Made by a program: the position numbers and the translations under genes. From Halococcus saccharolyticus DSM 5350 (lineage in GTDB: Archaea; Halobacteriota; Halobacteria; Halobacteriales; Halococcaceae): a stretch of 64,000 bases of DNA. The DNA lies in contig NZ_AOMD01000020.1 of assembly GCF_000336915.1 (NCBI RefSeq), positions 1 to 64,000 on the forward strand, written 5' to 3'. Shown here one piece after another: positions 16,157-23,559 of this stretch. The number at the start of each line of letters is the position of its first letter. Within the stretch, counting starts at the first letter, position 1. A model generated the notes under the pieces. The model made no database searches and was not told where the DNA came from. It was given only the letters and a program-made list of their open reading frames with translations.

Positions 16157-17746
16157 TCATCTCCCTGCCACAATGAGATCGGCGGCCCGTTCGGCGATGG
16201 CGATCGTCGGCGCGTTGGTGTTGCCGCCGGTAATCGTCGGCATGATCGAGGCGTCGACGACCCGGAGGCCGTCGAGGCCGCGGACCCGCAGGCGGTCGTC
16301 AACGACGGCCATCGGATCGTCACCCATCCGGCAGGTGCCGACCGGGTGGTAGACGGTCTCCGAGGTCTCGCGGATGTGCGCTGCGAGCTCCTCGTCGGTA
16401 CGGGCGTCCTCGCCTGGCCAGACCTCGCGTCCCCGATGCTTTTCGAAGGCGTCGGCGCGGGCGATCTCGCGTGCCCGCCTGAGACCCTCGACGAGCGTTT
16501 CCATATCCGCCGGCTCGGTGAGGTATCGGGGATCGATGGCGGGCGCGTCGAACGGGTCCGCGGAGTCGAGAGTGATCCGCCCGCGGCTCTCCGGCCGGAG
16601 CTGTGTCGCAGCGATCGAGAATCCTCTACCTTTCTCGGGGTTGTCGAACCCGTGGCGCATGAAGTACGCTGGCCCGAAGTGATACTGGAGGTCAGGTGCC
16701 GGCTCGTCCGGGCTCGTCCGGACGAACCCGCCGGCCTCGGCGACGTTCGACGTCAGGGGGCCGCGCTTGAGCAGGGCGTACTTCGGGAGGTGGCGGAGCT
16801 TGGCGGCGTCGTCGATCGTGTCCGCGTCCGTCGCCTCGTAGGTCGCGGTCGCGAAGAGGTGATCCTGGAGATTGTGCCCGACGCCAGGCAGGTCGTGGTG
16901 CACCGCGATGTCGTGCTCGCGGAGGTGGTCGGACTCGCCGACACCCGAGAGCATGAGCAGCTGGGGCGAGTTGACTGCCCCCGCCGAAAGCACGATCTCA
17001 TCGTGAGAATCGGCCCGAACCCGATCGCCGTCGATCTCGTACTCGACGCCGGTCGCGCGGTCGCCGTCGAACGCGATCCGTGTGACCTGCGCGCCGGTTC
17101 GCGCCGTCAGGTTGTGGCGGTCGAGCACCGGCTTCAGGTAGCCGTCGGCGGCGCTGTGGCGTTCGCCGTCCTTCTGGGTGAGGTGATAGCGCCCGACGCC
17201 CTCCTGCTGTTCGCCGTTGAAGTCGTCGTTCCGGGCGTGGCCGACCTCGACTGCGGCGTCCACGAAGGTGTCCGAGAGCGATCGGGGCGAGCGAGGAGTG
17301 GTGACGTTCAGCGGACCGCCCTGGCCGTGGTACGTCGCGTCGCCTGGCTCGAAGTGTTCGCTGCGCTCGAAGTAAGGAAGCATCTCGTCGTAGCTCCAGC
17401 CGTTGTTGCCCAGCGACGCCCAGTGGTCGTAGTCCGTCCGGTGACCCCGGATGTAGATCATCGCGTTGATCGAACTCGACCCGCCGAGGGTCTTCCCCCG
17501 TGGCCAGTAGAGTTCGCGGCCGTTCATCGCGGTCTGAGGCTCGGTGTGGTACTCCCAGTCGACCGAGCTCTTAAACAGTTCGGGAAAGGCGGCCGGGATA
17601 TCGATCTCGCGTTGCTCGTTCGGCTCGCCGGCTTCGAGCAACAGTACCGACGTGTCTGCATCCGCGCTGAGGCGGTTTGCGAGCACGCAGCCCGCCGACC
17701 CCGCGCCGACGACGATGTAGTCGTAAGTGGCGGTTTTGGGTGCCAT
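16157..17746 (-). CDS. GMC family oxidoreductase (choline-dehydrogenase-like)
   Basis: A 529-residue FAD enzyme. The N-terminal Rossmann motif GAGSAGCVLANRL spans about 13-25, followed by ETPLLE-type strand LLLEAGEPNE, the GMC signature GKTLGGSSSINAM and the second signature GAVNSPQLLMLSG. The C-terminal HPVGTCRMG region holds the active-site histidine, and a second conserved residue pair appears in GGNTNAPT. Similarity is to bacterial choline/alcohol dehydrogenases. It has no export signal, so it acts in the cytoplasm. With two aldehyde dehydrogenases downstream on the same strand it could start an alcohol-to-acid pathway. Confidence 0.9.
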   Translation of the reverse strand: MAPKTATYDYIVVGAGSAGCVLANRLSADADTSVLLLEAGEPNEQREIDIPAAFPELFKSSVDWEYHTEPQTAMNGRELYWPRGKTLGGSSSINAMIYIRGHRTDYDHWASLGNNGWSYDEMLPYFERSEHFEPGDATYHGQGGPLNVTTPRSPRSLSDTFVDAAVEVGHARNDDFNGEQQEGVGRYHLTQKDGERHSAADGYLKPVLDRHNLTARTGAQVTRIAFDGDRATGVEYEIDGDRVRADSHDEIVLSAGAVNSPQLLMLSGVGESDHLREHDIAVHHDLPGVGHNLQDHLFATATYEATDADTIDDAAKLRHLPKYALLKRGPLTSNVAEAGGFVRTSPDEPAPDLQYHFGPAYFMRHGFDNPEKGRGFSIAATQLRPESRGRITLDSADPFDAPAIDPRYLTEPADMETLVEGLRRAREIARADAFEKHRGREVWPGEDARTDEELAAHIRETSETVYHPVGTCRMGDDPMAVVDDRLRVRGLDGLRVVDASIMPTITGGNTNAPTIAIAERAADLIVAGR

Positions 17747-18082
17747 CGTCAGCGGAACTCCGAGTCTCCGTCCATGGTTCCGATAACCGACGAGGTGGCG
17801 TCCTCCGACCGTGGGTTGGTCACCGACTCGGCCCGCTGCTCGTCGAATACTCGACCGAACACGTGAGACCGTCCTTCGGAACGATGGTCAATGATGACGA
17901 ACAGCATACCGATCGCTCGTCGGCCGCGAGCATCAACATTGGGGTGGAGGCGGCCACAGCACGAACGGAGACCGACGAAGCCGCACCGCCACCGCCGACC
18001 GGTTCGCGCTCCCCCGTCGCCATCGCCCCGGGCTCGCAATCGTTGCCGGGAGTTTTTATCCTCGTGCCGCCGTAGGAGGCGC
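17747..18082. other. Divergent intergenic region, no gene recognised
   Basis: A 336-base gap between the divergent GMC oxidoreductase and acyl-CoA dehydrogenase. A TTTTTATCC element at about 18052-18060 and the Shine-Dalgarno-like TAGGAGG just before 18083 serve the dehydrogenase. A 63-residue frame from ATG 17884 (starting MVNDDEQHTDRSS) has no recognisable domain and may be chance. Confidence 0.5.
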
Positions 18083-19222
18083 ATGGATTTCGAGGTGCCC
18101 GACGAACACCGGATGATGCGCGATACGGTGCGGGAGTTCTGCGAGGACGAGATCGCCCCGATCGCCCAGGAGATCGAGGACGAGCACCGCTACCCCGCCG
18201 AGATCTTCGACCAGCTCGGCACGCTCGACGTGATGGGCGTCCCGATTAGCGAGGAATACGGCGGACTCGGCGGTGATCAGCTGATGTACGCCCTAGTCTG
18301 TGAGGAACTCGGCCGCGTCTCGGGATCGATCGGGCTCTCCTACGCCGCCCACGTCTCGCTCGCCTCGAAACCGCTCGAACTGTTCGGCACCCACGAGCAG
18401 AAGGAGCGCTGGCTCCGCCCGCTCGCCGAGGGTGAACACATCGGCGGGTGGGCGCTGACCGAACCCAGCAGTGGCAGCGACGCGAGCGACATGGACACCC
18501 GCGCGGTGAAAGACGGTGACGAGTACGTTCTCAACGGGACCAAACAGTTCATCACGAACGCCTCGGAGGCCGGTTCCGTTCTCGTGAAGGCCGTCACCGA
18601 CCCCGAGGCAGGCTACGACGGCATCTCCACCTTCATCGTCGACCCCGCGGACGACGGCTTCGAGGTCACCACGATCTGGGACAAGATGGGGCTCAACGCC
18701 TCGCCGACCTGCGAGATCCAACTCGACGACGTCCGCCTCCCCGAGGACCGACTGCTCGGCAACGAGGGCGACGGCTGGGATCAGACCAAGAAAACCCTCG
18801 ACGGCGGGCGGATCTCGATCGCCGCCCTCTCCGTGGGGCTCGGTCAGGGGGCCTACGAGGCCGCCAAATCCTACGCCACCGAGCGCGAGCAGTTCGGCCA
18901 GCCCATTTCTGAGTTCGACGCGGTTCGGAACAAGATCGTGGCGATGGATCGGAAGATCGAGCGCGCGCGCCTCCTGACTCACAAGGCCGCAACGAAATAC
19001 GACGCCGGACAGGACGTCAACCGCGAGAGCGCGCTGGCAAAACTCGACGCGAGCGAGGCCGCCCGCGAGATCGCCGAGGACGCAGTCCAGGTGCTCGGCG
19101 GGTACGGCTATACTACCGACTTCGCACCACAGCGGTTCTACCGCGACGCCAAACTGATGGAGATCGGCGAGGGTACCAGCGAGATCCAACACCTCGTCAT
19201 CGGTCGCGAACTCGGGTTGTAG
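18083..19222 (+). CDS. Acyl-CoA dehydrogenase
   Basis: A 379-residue flavoenzyme of the short/medium-chain acyl-CoA dehydrogenase family. ALTEPSSGSDASD near residue 130 matches the first signature, and the C-terminal signature includes QVLGGYGYTTDF and GEGTSEIQHLVIGREL, with Glu363 at the catalytic base position of medium-chain enzymes. It oxidises acyl-CoA to 2-enoyl-CoA and passes electrons to electron-transfer flavoprotein. A TAGGAGG ribosome-binding site and a TTTTTATCC element support the start. No other beta-oxidation gene is adjacent; an acyl-CoA synthetase is at 57 kb. Confidence 0.94.
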   Translation: MDFEVPDEHRMMRDTVREFCEDEIAPIAQEIEDEHRYPAEIFDQLGTLDVMGVPISEEYGGLGGDQLMYALVCEELGRVSGSIGLSYAAHVSLASKPLELFGTHEQKERWLRPLAEGEHIGGWALTEPSSGSDASDMDTRAVKDGDEYVLNGTKQFITNASEAGSVLVKAVTDPEAGYDGISTFIVDPADDGFEVTTIWDKMGLNASPTCEIQLDDVRLPEDRLLGNEGDGWDQTKKTLDGGRISIAALSVGLGQGAYEAAKSYATEREQFGQPISEFDAVRNKIVAMDRKIERARLLTHKAATKYDAGQDVNRESALAKLDASEAAREIAEDAVQVLGGYGYTTDFAPQRFYRDAKLMEIGEGTSEIQHLVIGRELGL

Positions 19223-19225
19223 CGG

Positions 19226-21193
19226 TCAGTCGCTGTCTCCATCGCTGGCGAGCGACCGGGCGATCGCGGCGGCCGCGACGCTGCCGACCGCACCCAGCGC
19301 TGCGACCGCGCCGAATCCTGGCCCACGAGCGTCGCTCGCGGCGTCGCTCCCGTTTTCCGCTCCCGAACCGTTCGTCGCCGTTCCGTTCTCCGTCCCCGCT
19401 GATTCCGCTGCGGACGTGTCTCCCGCTGCCGATCCCGTCGCGGGCGTCTCCGGAACCAGTTTCTGTACCCGTCCAGTCGTGGTCGAAGGATCGACGCCCA
19501 GCACGTCGGTCGTGAGCGCGTACAGTTCACCCGTTGTGTCCTGGCCGATTCCGAGGAGGTAGGCGTCGAGCGAGCCATCGGGGCCGCCGGCGATTCGGAG
19601 TTCTTCGAGCGACCACTGCCCGTCCTCGGCGGGCGGCGTCGCGGCGAACAGCGATCCGCGGGGCTCGCCGTTCTGGCTGTAGTCCCCAAAGACGTACGCC
19701 CCATCGAGGTCCGGGATCGTGTCGGTGTCGTAGACGTGGCCACCGATGACCGCGAGCCCCACGCTGTTGCCCTCGTAGACGTGGGGGTACTCCACGATCG
19801 GATCGACGAGCGGTTCGCCGCCGCGGACGTCGGGCGGAGTTCGCTCGGGACACGCCGTTGGCGGGTCCGTGGGACTGCCGGTGCTGTAACAGTGACTCCC
19901 CTCCCGGACGTTCCAGCCGTAGTTGTTCCCTTTCTCGACGATGTTCACTTCCTCGTAGTTGCTCGCGCCGACGTCGGCGACGAACAGTGTTCCACTACTG
20001 AAGCTTACTCGCCACGGGTTCCGGAACCCCCACGCGTAGTGCTCGTCCAGTCCGTCCCGCCCGACGAGGGGGTTGTCGTCGGGGATGCCATAGGGTTTGG
20101 CTCCGCTCCGATCGTCGACGTCGATTCTGAGGATCGACCCGAGCAGGTTGTCGGTCACGTTCTGGCCGTTGCCGCCGTTGTTCACGTACCAGTCCTCGGC
20201 GTGGCCGGCTTCGAGTTTGCTGCCGCCGCCGTCGCCCATTCCCATGTAGCAATACCCGTCGGGACCGAACGCGACCGAGCCGGCGTTGTGGGTGTAGTGC
20301 GGCGAGGGGATGTCGAGGAGCACCCGTTCGGAGCCGGGACGGCCTCGACGACCCTCCTCACCCGCCGTGAACTCCGAGAGCCGTTCGATGTGGGTGTAGC
20401 CATCGGGAGTTTTCGGTTTGGGTGGCGCGCTGTATCGGACGTAGTAGCGCCGGTTCGACTCGAAATCGGGATGGAAGGCGAGTCCGAGCAGCCCACGCTC
20501 CTCGATCGAGTCGGTCCGCGCGGAGGAGAAGTCGATGAGTCGCTCGGTGATGTCGAGGAACGGTTCGTCGGCGAGCCCGTCGGAGCCGTGGACGTAGATC
20601 GTCCCCACCTGGTCGACCACGAACCGTCGGTCGCGGTCGTCGGGAGCGACTTCGAACCCGAGCGGTGCGCTCAGGGGCCCGTCGGCGACCGTCTCGGTTC
20701 GCACGGTCGGCCCCCACGGCATGAAGCGATCGCTTCCGTCCGTGTCGTCGCCGCTGCCGTCACCCTCGGCTGCTGTTTCCTCGCCCGCGATCCGGATGTC
20801 GCCGCGCATCGAGCCCGGATGGGCCTCGCAGACGTACTCCGCCATCGCCTCGGTGGCGACGAAGTCGAACGTCTGGGTCGCGCCGCGCTCGGTCACGAAC
20901 GAGGTGCGCTCGATCGTTCCGCCGTCGGCGTCGAGCAGCGCGACGTTGTGGGGCGTGCCGTCGACGTTCTCCCACACGATCCGGTAGACTCGGCCCGGTT
21001 CGAGAGCGAGTGTGGGGTTCGTCTCGCCGCGGATCGACGCCGGGTCGCGCCCCCGCCAGCCAGGAATCTCGCCGTCGAGGCGGATCGTTCCCGCTGCTTG
21101 AGAGGACTGTGCACCGACGCGTCCGCCCACGCCGGCGAGACCGAGCGCGGCGACTCCGGTGAGGAACCTACGGCGGGACGTATTCGGGACCAC
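19226..21193 (-). CDS. Tat-exported cupredoxin-fused sugar dehydrogenase with PGF-CTERM tail
   Basis: A 655-residue surface protein. A Tat signal (SRRRFLTG, residues 6-13) is followed by a plastocyanin-like domain (about 35-137) with all four type-1 copper ligands visible: His82, Cys122, His125, Met129. Residues about 150-570 resemble the PQQ-dependent glucose/sorbosone dehydrogenase beta-propeller family (GLLGLAFHPDF, YAWGFRNPWR). The C-terminus after an Asn/Ser-rich linker has GPGFGAVAALGAVG plus a hydrophobic stretch, a PGF-CTERM archaeosortase signal. The fused copper domain could take electrons from the propeller directly. Start is GTG. No PQQ synthesis genes lie nearby. Confidence 0.86.
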   Translation of the reverse strand: MVPNTSRRRFLTGVAALGLAGVGGRVGAQSSQAAGTIRLDGEIPGWRGRDPASIRGETNPTLALEPGRVYRIVWENVDGTPHNVALLDADGGTIERTSFVTERGATQTFDFVATEAMAEYVCEAHPGSMRGDIRIAGEETAAEGDGSGDDTDGSDRFMPWGPTVRTETVADGPLSAPLGFEVAPDDRDRRFVVDQVGTIYVHGSDGLADEPFLDITERLIDFSSARTDSIEERGLLGLAFHPDFESNRRYYVRYSAPPKPKTPDGYTHIERLSEFTAGEEGRRGRPGSERVLLDIPSPHYTHNAGSVAFGPDGYCYMGMGDGGGSKLEAGHAEDWYVNNGGNGQNVTDNLLGSILRIDVDDRSGAKPYGIPDDNPLVGRDGLDEHYAWGFRNPWRVSFSSGTLFVADVGASNYEEVNIVEKGNNYGWNVREGSHCYSTGSPTDPPTACPERTPPDVRGGEPLVDPIVEYPHVYEGNSVGLAVIGGHVYDTDTIPDLDGAYVFGDYSQNGEPRGSLFAATPPAEDGQWSLEELRIAGGPDGSLDAYLLGIGQDTTGELYALTTDVLGVDPSTTTGRVQKLVPETPATGSAAGDTSAAESAGTENGTATNGSGAENGSDAASDARGPGFGAVAALGAVGSVAAAAIARSLASDGDSD

Positions 21194-21268
21194 TACCGAA
21201 CTAGTATCTCCCCTAGGATTTGGCTTTTACGCGCAAACGACATGTGGCCGATACTCTCGAATGTAACG

Positions 21269-21288
21269 TCGACGTGTCGACACGTCGA
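21269..21288. promoter_or_regulatory. 20-bp perfect palindrome
   Basis: TCGACGTGTCGACACGTCGA reads the same on both strands. It sits in the 164-base gap between the divergent sugar dehydrogenase and moaA, about 70 bases before the moaA start. Its length and perfect symmetry make it a strong candidate regulator-binding site. Confidence 0.6.
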
Positions 21289-21300
21289 TCTCGGGTCGGT

Positions 21301-21318
21301 CGTGCCAACTGTGGCACG
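21301..21318. promoter_or_regulatory. 7-bp inverted repeat CGTGCCA-N4-TGGCACG
   Basis: A perfect inverted repeat with a 4-base spacer, 12 bases after the 20-base palindrome and just upstream of the moaA TATA-like element (CTTAACC, about 21329-21335). It may be a second operator for the same or another regulator. Confidence 0.5.
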
Positions 21319-21357
21319 TTCGCACAGGCTTAACCGTTTGCGACGAATAAGACAACC

Positions 21358-22419
21358 ATGCTCGTCGACGGATTCGGTCGGGAGGTTTCGGGGGTGCGTG
21401 TCTCCCTAACTGATCGCTGTAATTTCGACTGTGTCTACTGCCACAACGAAGGGCTCGGCGACACGCGCGGCCCGATGGAGCCCGCCGAGAACGAGATGGG
21501 TACCGAAGACGTCGTTCGGTTCCTCGAAGTCGCAAGCGAATTCGACGTCGAGAAGGTCAAGTTCACCGGCGGCGAGCCGATGCTCCGCGACGATCTGGAG
21601 GAGATCGTCCGCCGGACGCCCGACGATATGGAGACCTCGCTGACGACCAACGGGACCTTCCTACCGGGTCGCGCGGAGGGGCTGCGGGAAGCGGGCCTCG
21701 ATCGCGTGAACGTCTCTCAGGACGCTATCGACAGGGAAGCATTCGCCGAGATCACCGAGTCCGGTGCGTACGAGCGCGTCCTGGAGGGCGTCGAGGCGGC
21801 ACTCGATGTCGGGCTCGACCCCGTGAAGCTCAACATGGTGGTGTTCGAGGGCACAGTAGAATTCATCCCGGAGATGGTGGAGCACGTCGCGGCGAACTCC
21901 GGGCTCCAGCTCCAGCTCATCGAGTACATGCCCGAGATCGCGGGCCACCCCGAGTGGGCGATCGATATCGAACGAGTCCACGACTGGCTCGCGGAGCGTG
22001 CCGATCGGATCGAACACCGCGAGATGCACGATCGGCGGCGCTACTGGGTGAACGGTGGTGACGTGAGTAGCGAGGAGCTCCGCTCCTCGGACCGTTCGAG
22101 CGGGCGAAGCCCGCGAGAAGACGAAGCGAGCGGAGCCTCGTCGGACTCGTCCGACGGTGGGATGGTGGAGATCGTCGATCCCGTCGGCAACGAAACCTTC
22201 TGTGCGAACTGCCACCGGGTGCGAGTCACTCACGAAGGGTATCTCAAGGGCTGTCTCAACCGGAACGACGACCTCCGGTCGATGGGCGAGATGACCAGGG
22301 ACGAGATCCGCGACGCGTTCCGCGAGGTCGTCCACAACCGGGTGCCGTACTACGGCGAGTACATGATCCGAGACGGTGACGGCGGGTGGGAGGTCAACGA
22401 CGAGTACGTCGGCGCGTAG
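21358..22419 (+). CDS. moaA: GTP 3',8-cyclase MoaA (molybdenum cofactor biosynthesis)
   Basis: A 353-residue radical-SAM enzyme that starts molybdopterin synthesis by rearranging GTP. Cys21, Cys25 and Cys28 in [15 protein letters not shown] bind the SAM cluster; Cys282, Cys285 and Cys299 in the FCANCHRVR and GYLKGC segment bind the second cluster. KFTGGEP is the SAM-binding GGE motif. Residues 235-268 are a Ser/Glu/Asp-rich insertion encoded by three consecutive DNA hairpins, between the otherwise conserved RRRYWVNGG and [10 protein letters not shown] segments. CTTAACC lies about 25 bases upstream. With mobA and the formate dehydrogenase genes it makes a molybdenum island. Confidence 0.94.
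   Translation: MLVDGFGREVSGVRVSLTDRCNFDCVYCHNEGLGDTRGPMEPAENEMGTEDVVRFLEVASEFDVEKVKFTGGEPMLRDDLEEIVRRTPDDMETSLTTNGTFLPGRAEGLREAGLDRVNVSQDAIDREAFAEITESGAYERVLEGVEAALDVGLDPVKLNMVVFEGTVEFIPEMVEHVAANSGLQLQLIEYMPEIAGHPEWAIDIERVHDWLAERADRIEHREMHDRRRYWVNGGDVSSEELRSSDRSSGRSPREDEASGASSDSSDGGMVEIVDPVGNETFCANCHRVRVTHEGYLKGCLNRNDDLRSMGEMTRDEIRDAFREVVHNRVPYYGEYMIRDGDGGWEVNDEYVGA
22071..22155 (+). repeat. Triple-hairpin palindromic element inside moaA
   Basis: Three perfect hairpins follow each other: CGAGGAGC-tcc-GCTCCTCG (22071-22089), GCGGGC-gaa-GCCCGC (22100-22114) and GTCGGA-ctcg-TCCGAC (22140-22155). They encode a Ser/Arg/Glu/Asp-rich stretch that MoaA does not need, so the element appears to have been inserted without breaking the frame. 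The first hairpin is a GC-rich type seen scattered in haloarchaeal genomes; I could not check for other copies. Confidence 0.65.
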
Positions 22420-22477
22420 CGGCGATCGTTGACGGAAGTGATTCTTGTGACTGTCGCGATCGAGCGGTAGCGACGTG

Positions 22478-23107
22478 TTATTCGGCCTGGTCGGCGAATC
22501 GATCGGTGAGCGCCGCGATCTCCGCGCGCGTGTTGACGTTCGTGAGCGTCGCCGTGTCGGCGTGTTCGCGCAGTTCTTGCTCCTCGATCACGACGCGATC
22601 GAGATCGGCCACCGCCGCAGTGACTCGGCGTTCGTCCCGCGAGAGCGCCGCCGCACAGGCATCGGCCGTCGCATCGACGCGATAGACTGCCTGCAGCGGC
22701 TGGAGGCGGCCGTCGGATCGGGGAATCGCCGCATCGTGGCCGGCGGCCCGATCGAACAGATGCGAGACGAATCTCGGATCGACGAGCGGCATGTCGGCAG
22801 CGACGACGGCCGCATACTCGATCGCGGGCTGTTCGGCTCGGACGAAATCGAGCCCGGTTCGGATGCCGGCTGCTGGGCCGCGATCGGGATCGGTGTCGGT
22901 GGTGTATCGTGCGTCCAACCCCGCGAGCGCCGTCGCGATGGCGTCCATCTGGTCGGTCCGGCAGTTGACGACGAGTGTATCGACGACACCTGCGAGACGG
23001 TCGGCGACCCGGCGGATCATCGGGACGTCCGCGAGGTCGGCGGTGACCTTGTCCCGATCGCCGAACCGCATCGAGCGTCCGCCTGCGACGATGACGACAG
23101 CACGCAT
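22478..23107 (-). CDS. mobA: Molybdenum cofactor guanylyltransferase
   Basis: A 209-residue nucleotidyltransferase. The N-terminal VVIVAGGRSMRFGDRDK (about residues 4-20) is the MobA/IspD GTP-binding signature, followed by DMPLVDP about residue 98, the metal-binding aspartate region. It attaches GMP to molybdopterin, the form used by formate dehydrogenases of the DMSO reductase family, such as the two nearby. Bacterial MobA is about 190 residues. I start at the ATG at 23107 because the signature begins there; longer in-frame starts add unrelated residues. Convergent with moaA and divergent from the DUF1931 gene. Confidence 0.87.
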   Translation of the reverse strand: MRAVVIVAGGRSMRFGDRDKVTADLADVPMIRRVADRLAGVVDTLVVNCRTDQMDAIATALAGLDARYTTDTDPDRGPAAGIRTGLDFVRAEQPAIEYAAVVAADMPLVDPRFVSHLFDRAAGHDAAIPRSDGRLQPLQAVYRVDATADACAAALSRDERRVTAAVADLDRVVIEEQELREHADTATLTNVNTRAEIAALTDRFADQAE

Positions 23108-23203
23108 CGGTGACCGTTCGTCGTGGGCACGCATCAACGTGTCCCGCAACGTCGTACAGCCGACCGACCGAAGTCGTTCTACTTCCACTCCGCTTCGATA
23201 GGA

Positions 23204-23209
23204 TATAAG
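23204..23209 (+). promoter_or_regulatory. TATA box of the DUF1931 gene
   Basis: TATAAG in the context GGATATAAGT lies 26 bases before the ATG at 23236, the expected spacing for a leaderless haloarchaeal transcript. Confidence 0.6.
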
Positions 23210-23235
23210 TACGAATCGCGACGAGTAGAGCACGT

Positions 23236-23403
23236 ATGGCGGACTTCATCGTGAAATCGGCAGTCAAGGACCGACTCGACGACCAGAACGTTGCGGCCGA
23301 CTTCTACGACGCCCTCGACGAGGACGTCGCGGAGCTTCTCGACGACGCTGCCCGACGCGCCGCGGACAACGATCGAAAGACCGTCCAGACGCGCGACCTG
23401 TAA
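23236..23403 (+). CDS. DUF1931 histone-like protein
   Basis: A 55-residue protein matching the haloarchaeal DUF1931 family: a short N-terminal helix (MADFIVKSAVKDRL), a long central helix (VAADFYDALDEDVAELLDDA) and KTVQTRDL at the end, which is the histone-fold-like C-terminal pattern. It is shorter than classical archaeal histones (65-70 residues) and probably binds DNA as a dimer. The TATAAG box upstream makes it leaderless. It is divergent from mobA and upstream of the formate-dehydrogenase-like genes, but has its own spacing, so it is unlikely to be part of that operon. Confidence 0.85.
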   Translation: MADFIVKSAVKDRLDDQNVAADFYDALDEDVAELLDDAARRAADNDRKTVQTRDL

Positions 23404-23559
23404 CTGCGCGAGGCGACGATCGCTGGTTTTGGTCGGCGTGAGGGCTGCCATCGAGAATGACTGCGGAGTGATCCACTCGAACGGCGAGCCCGGTGGTCGT
23501 ACCGGCCCGCGATGTGGGGGAGCGCCACACACAAATACTCCCGTCGATTGTGTTCGGTG

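Noticed and set aside
17884-18075. 63-residue frame before the acyl-CoA dehydrogenase
   Set aside because: No domain, and its last part covers the promoter element of the next gene.
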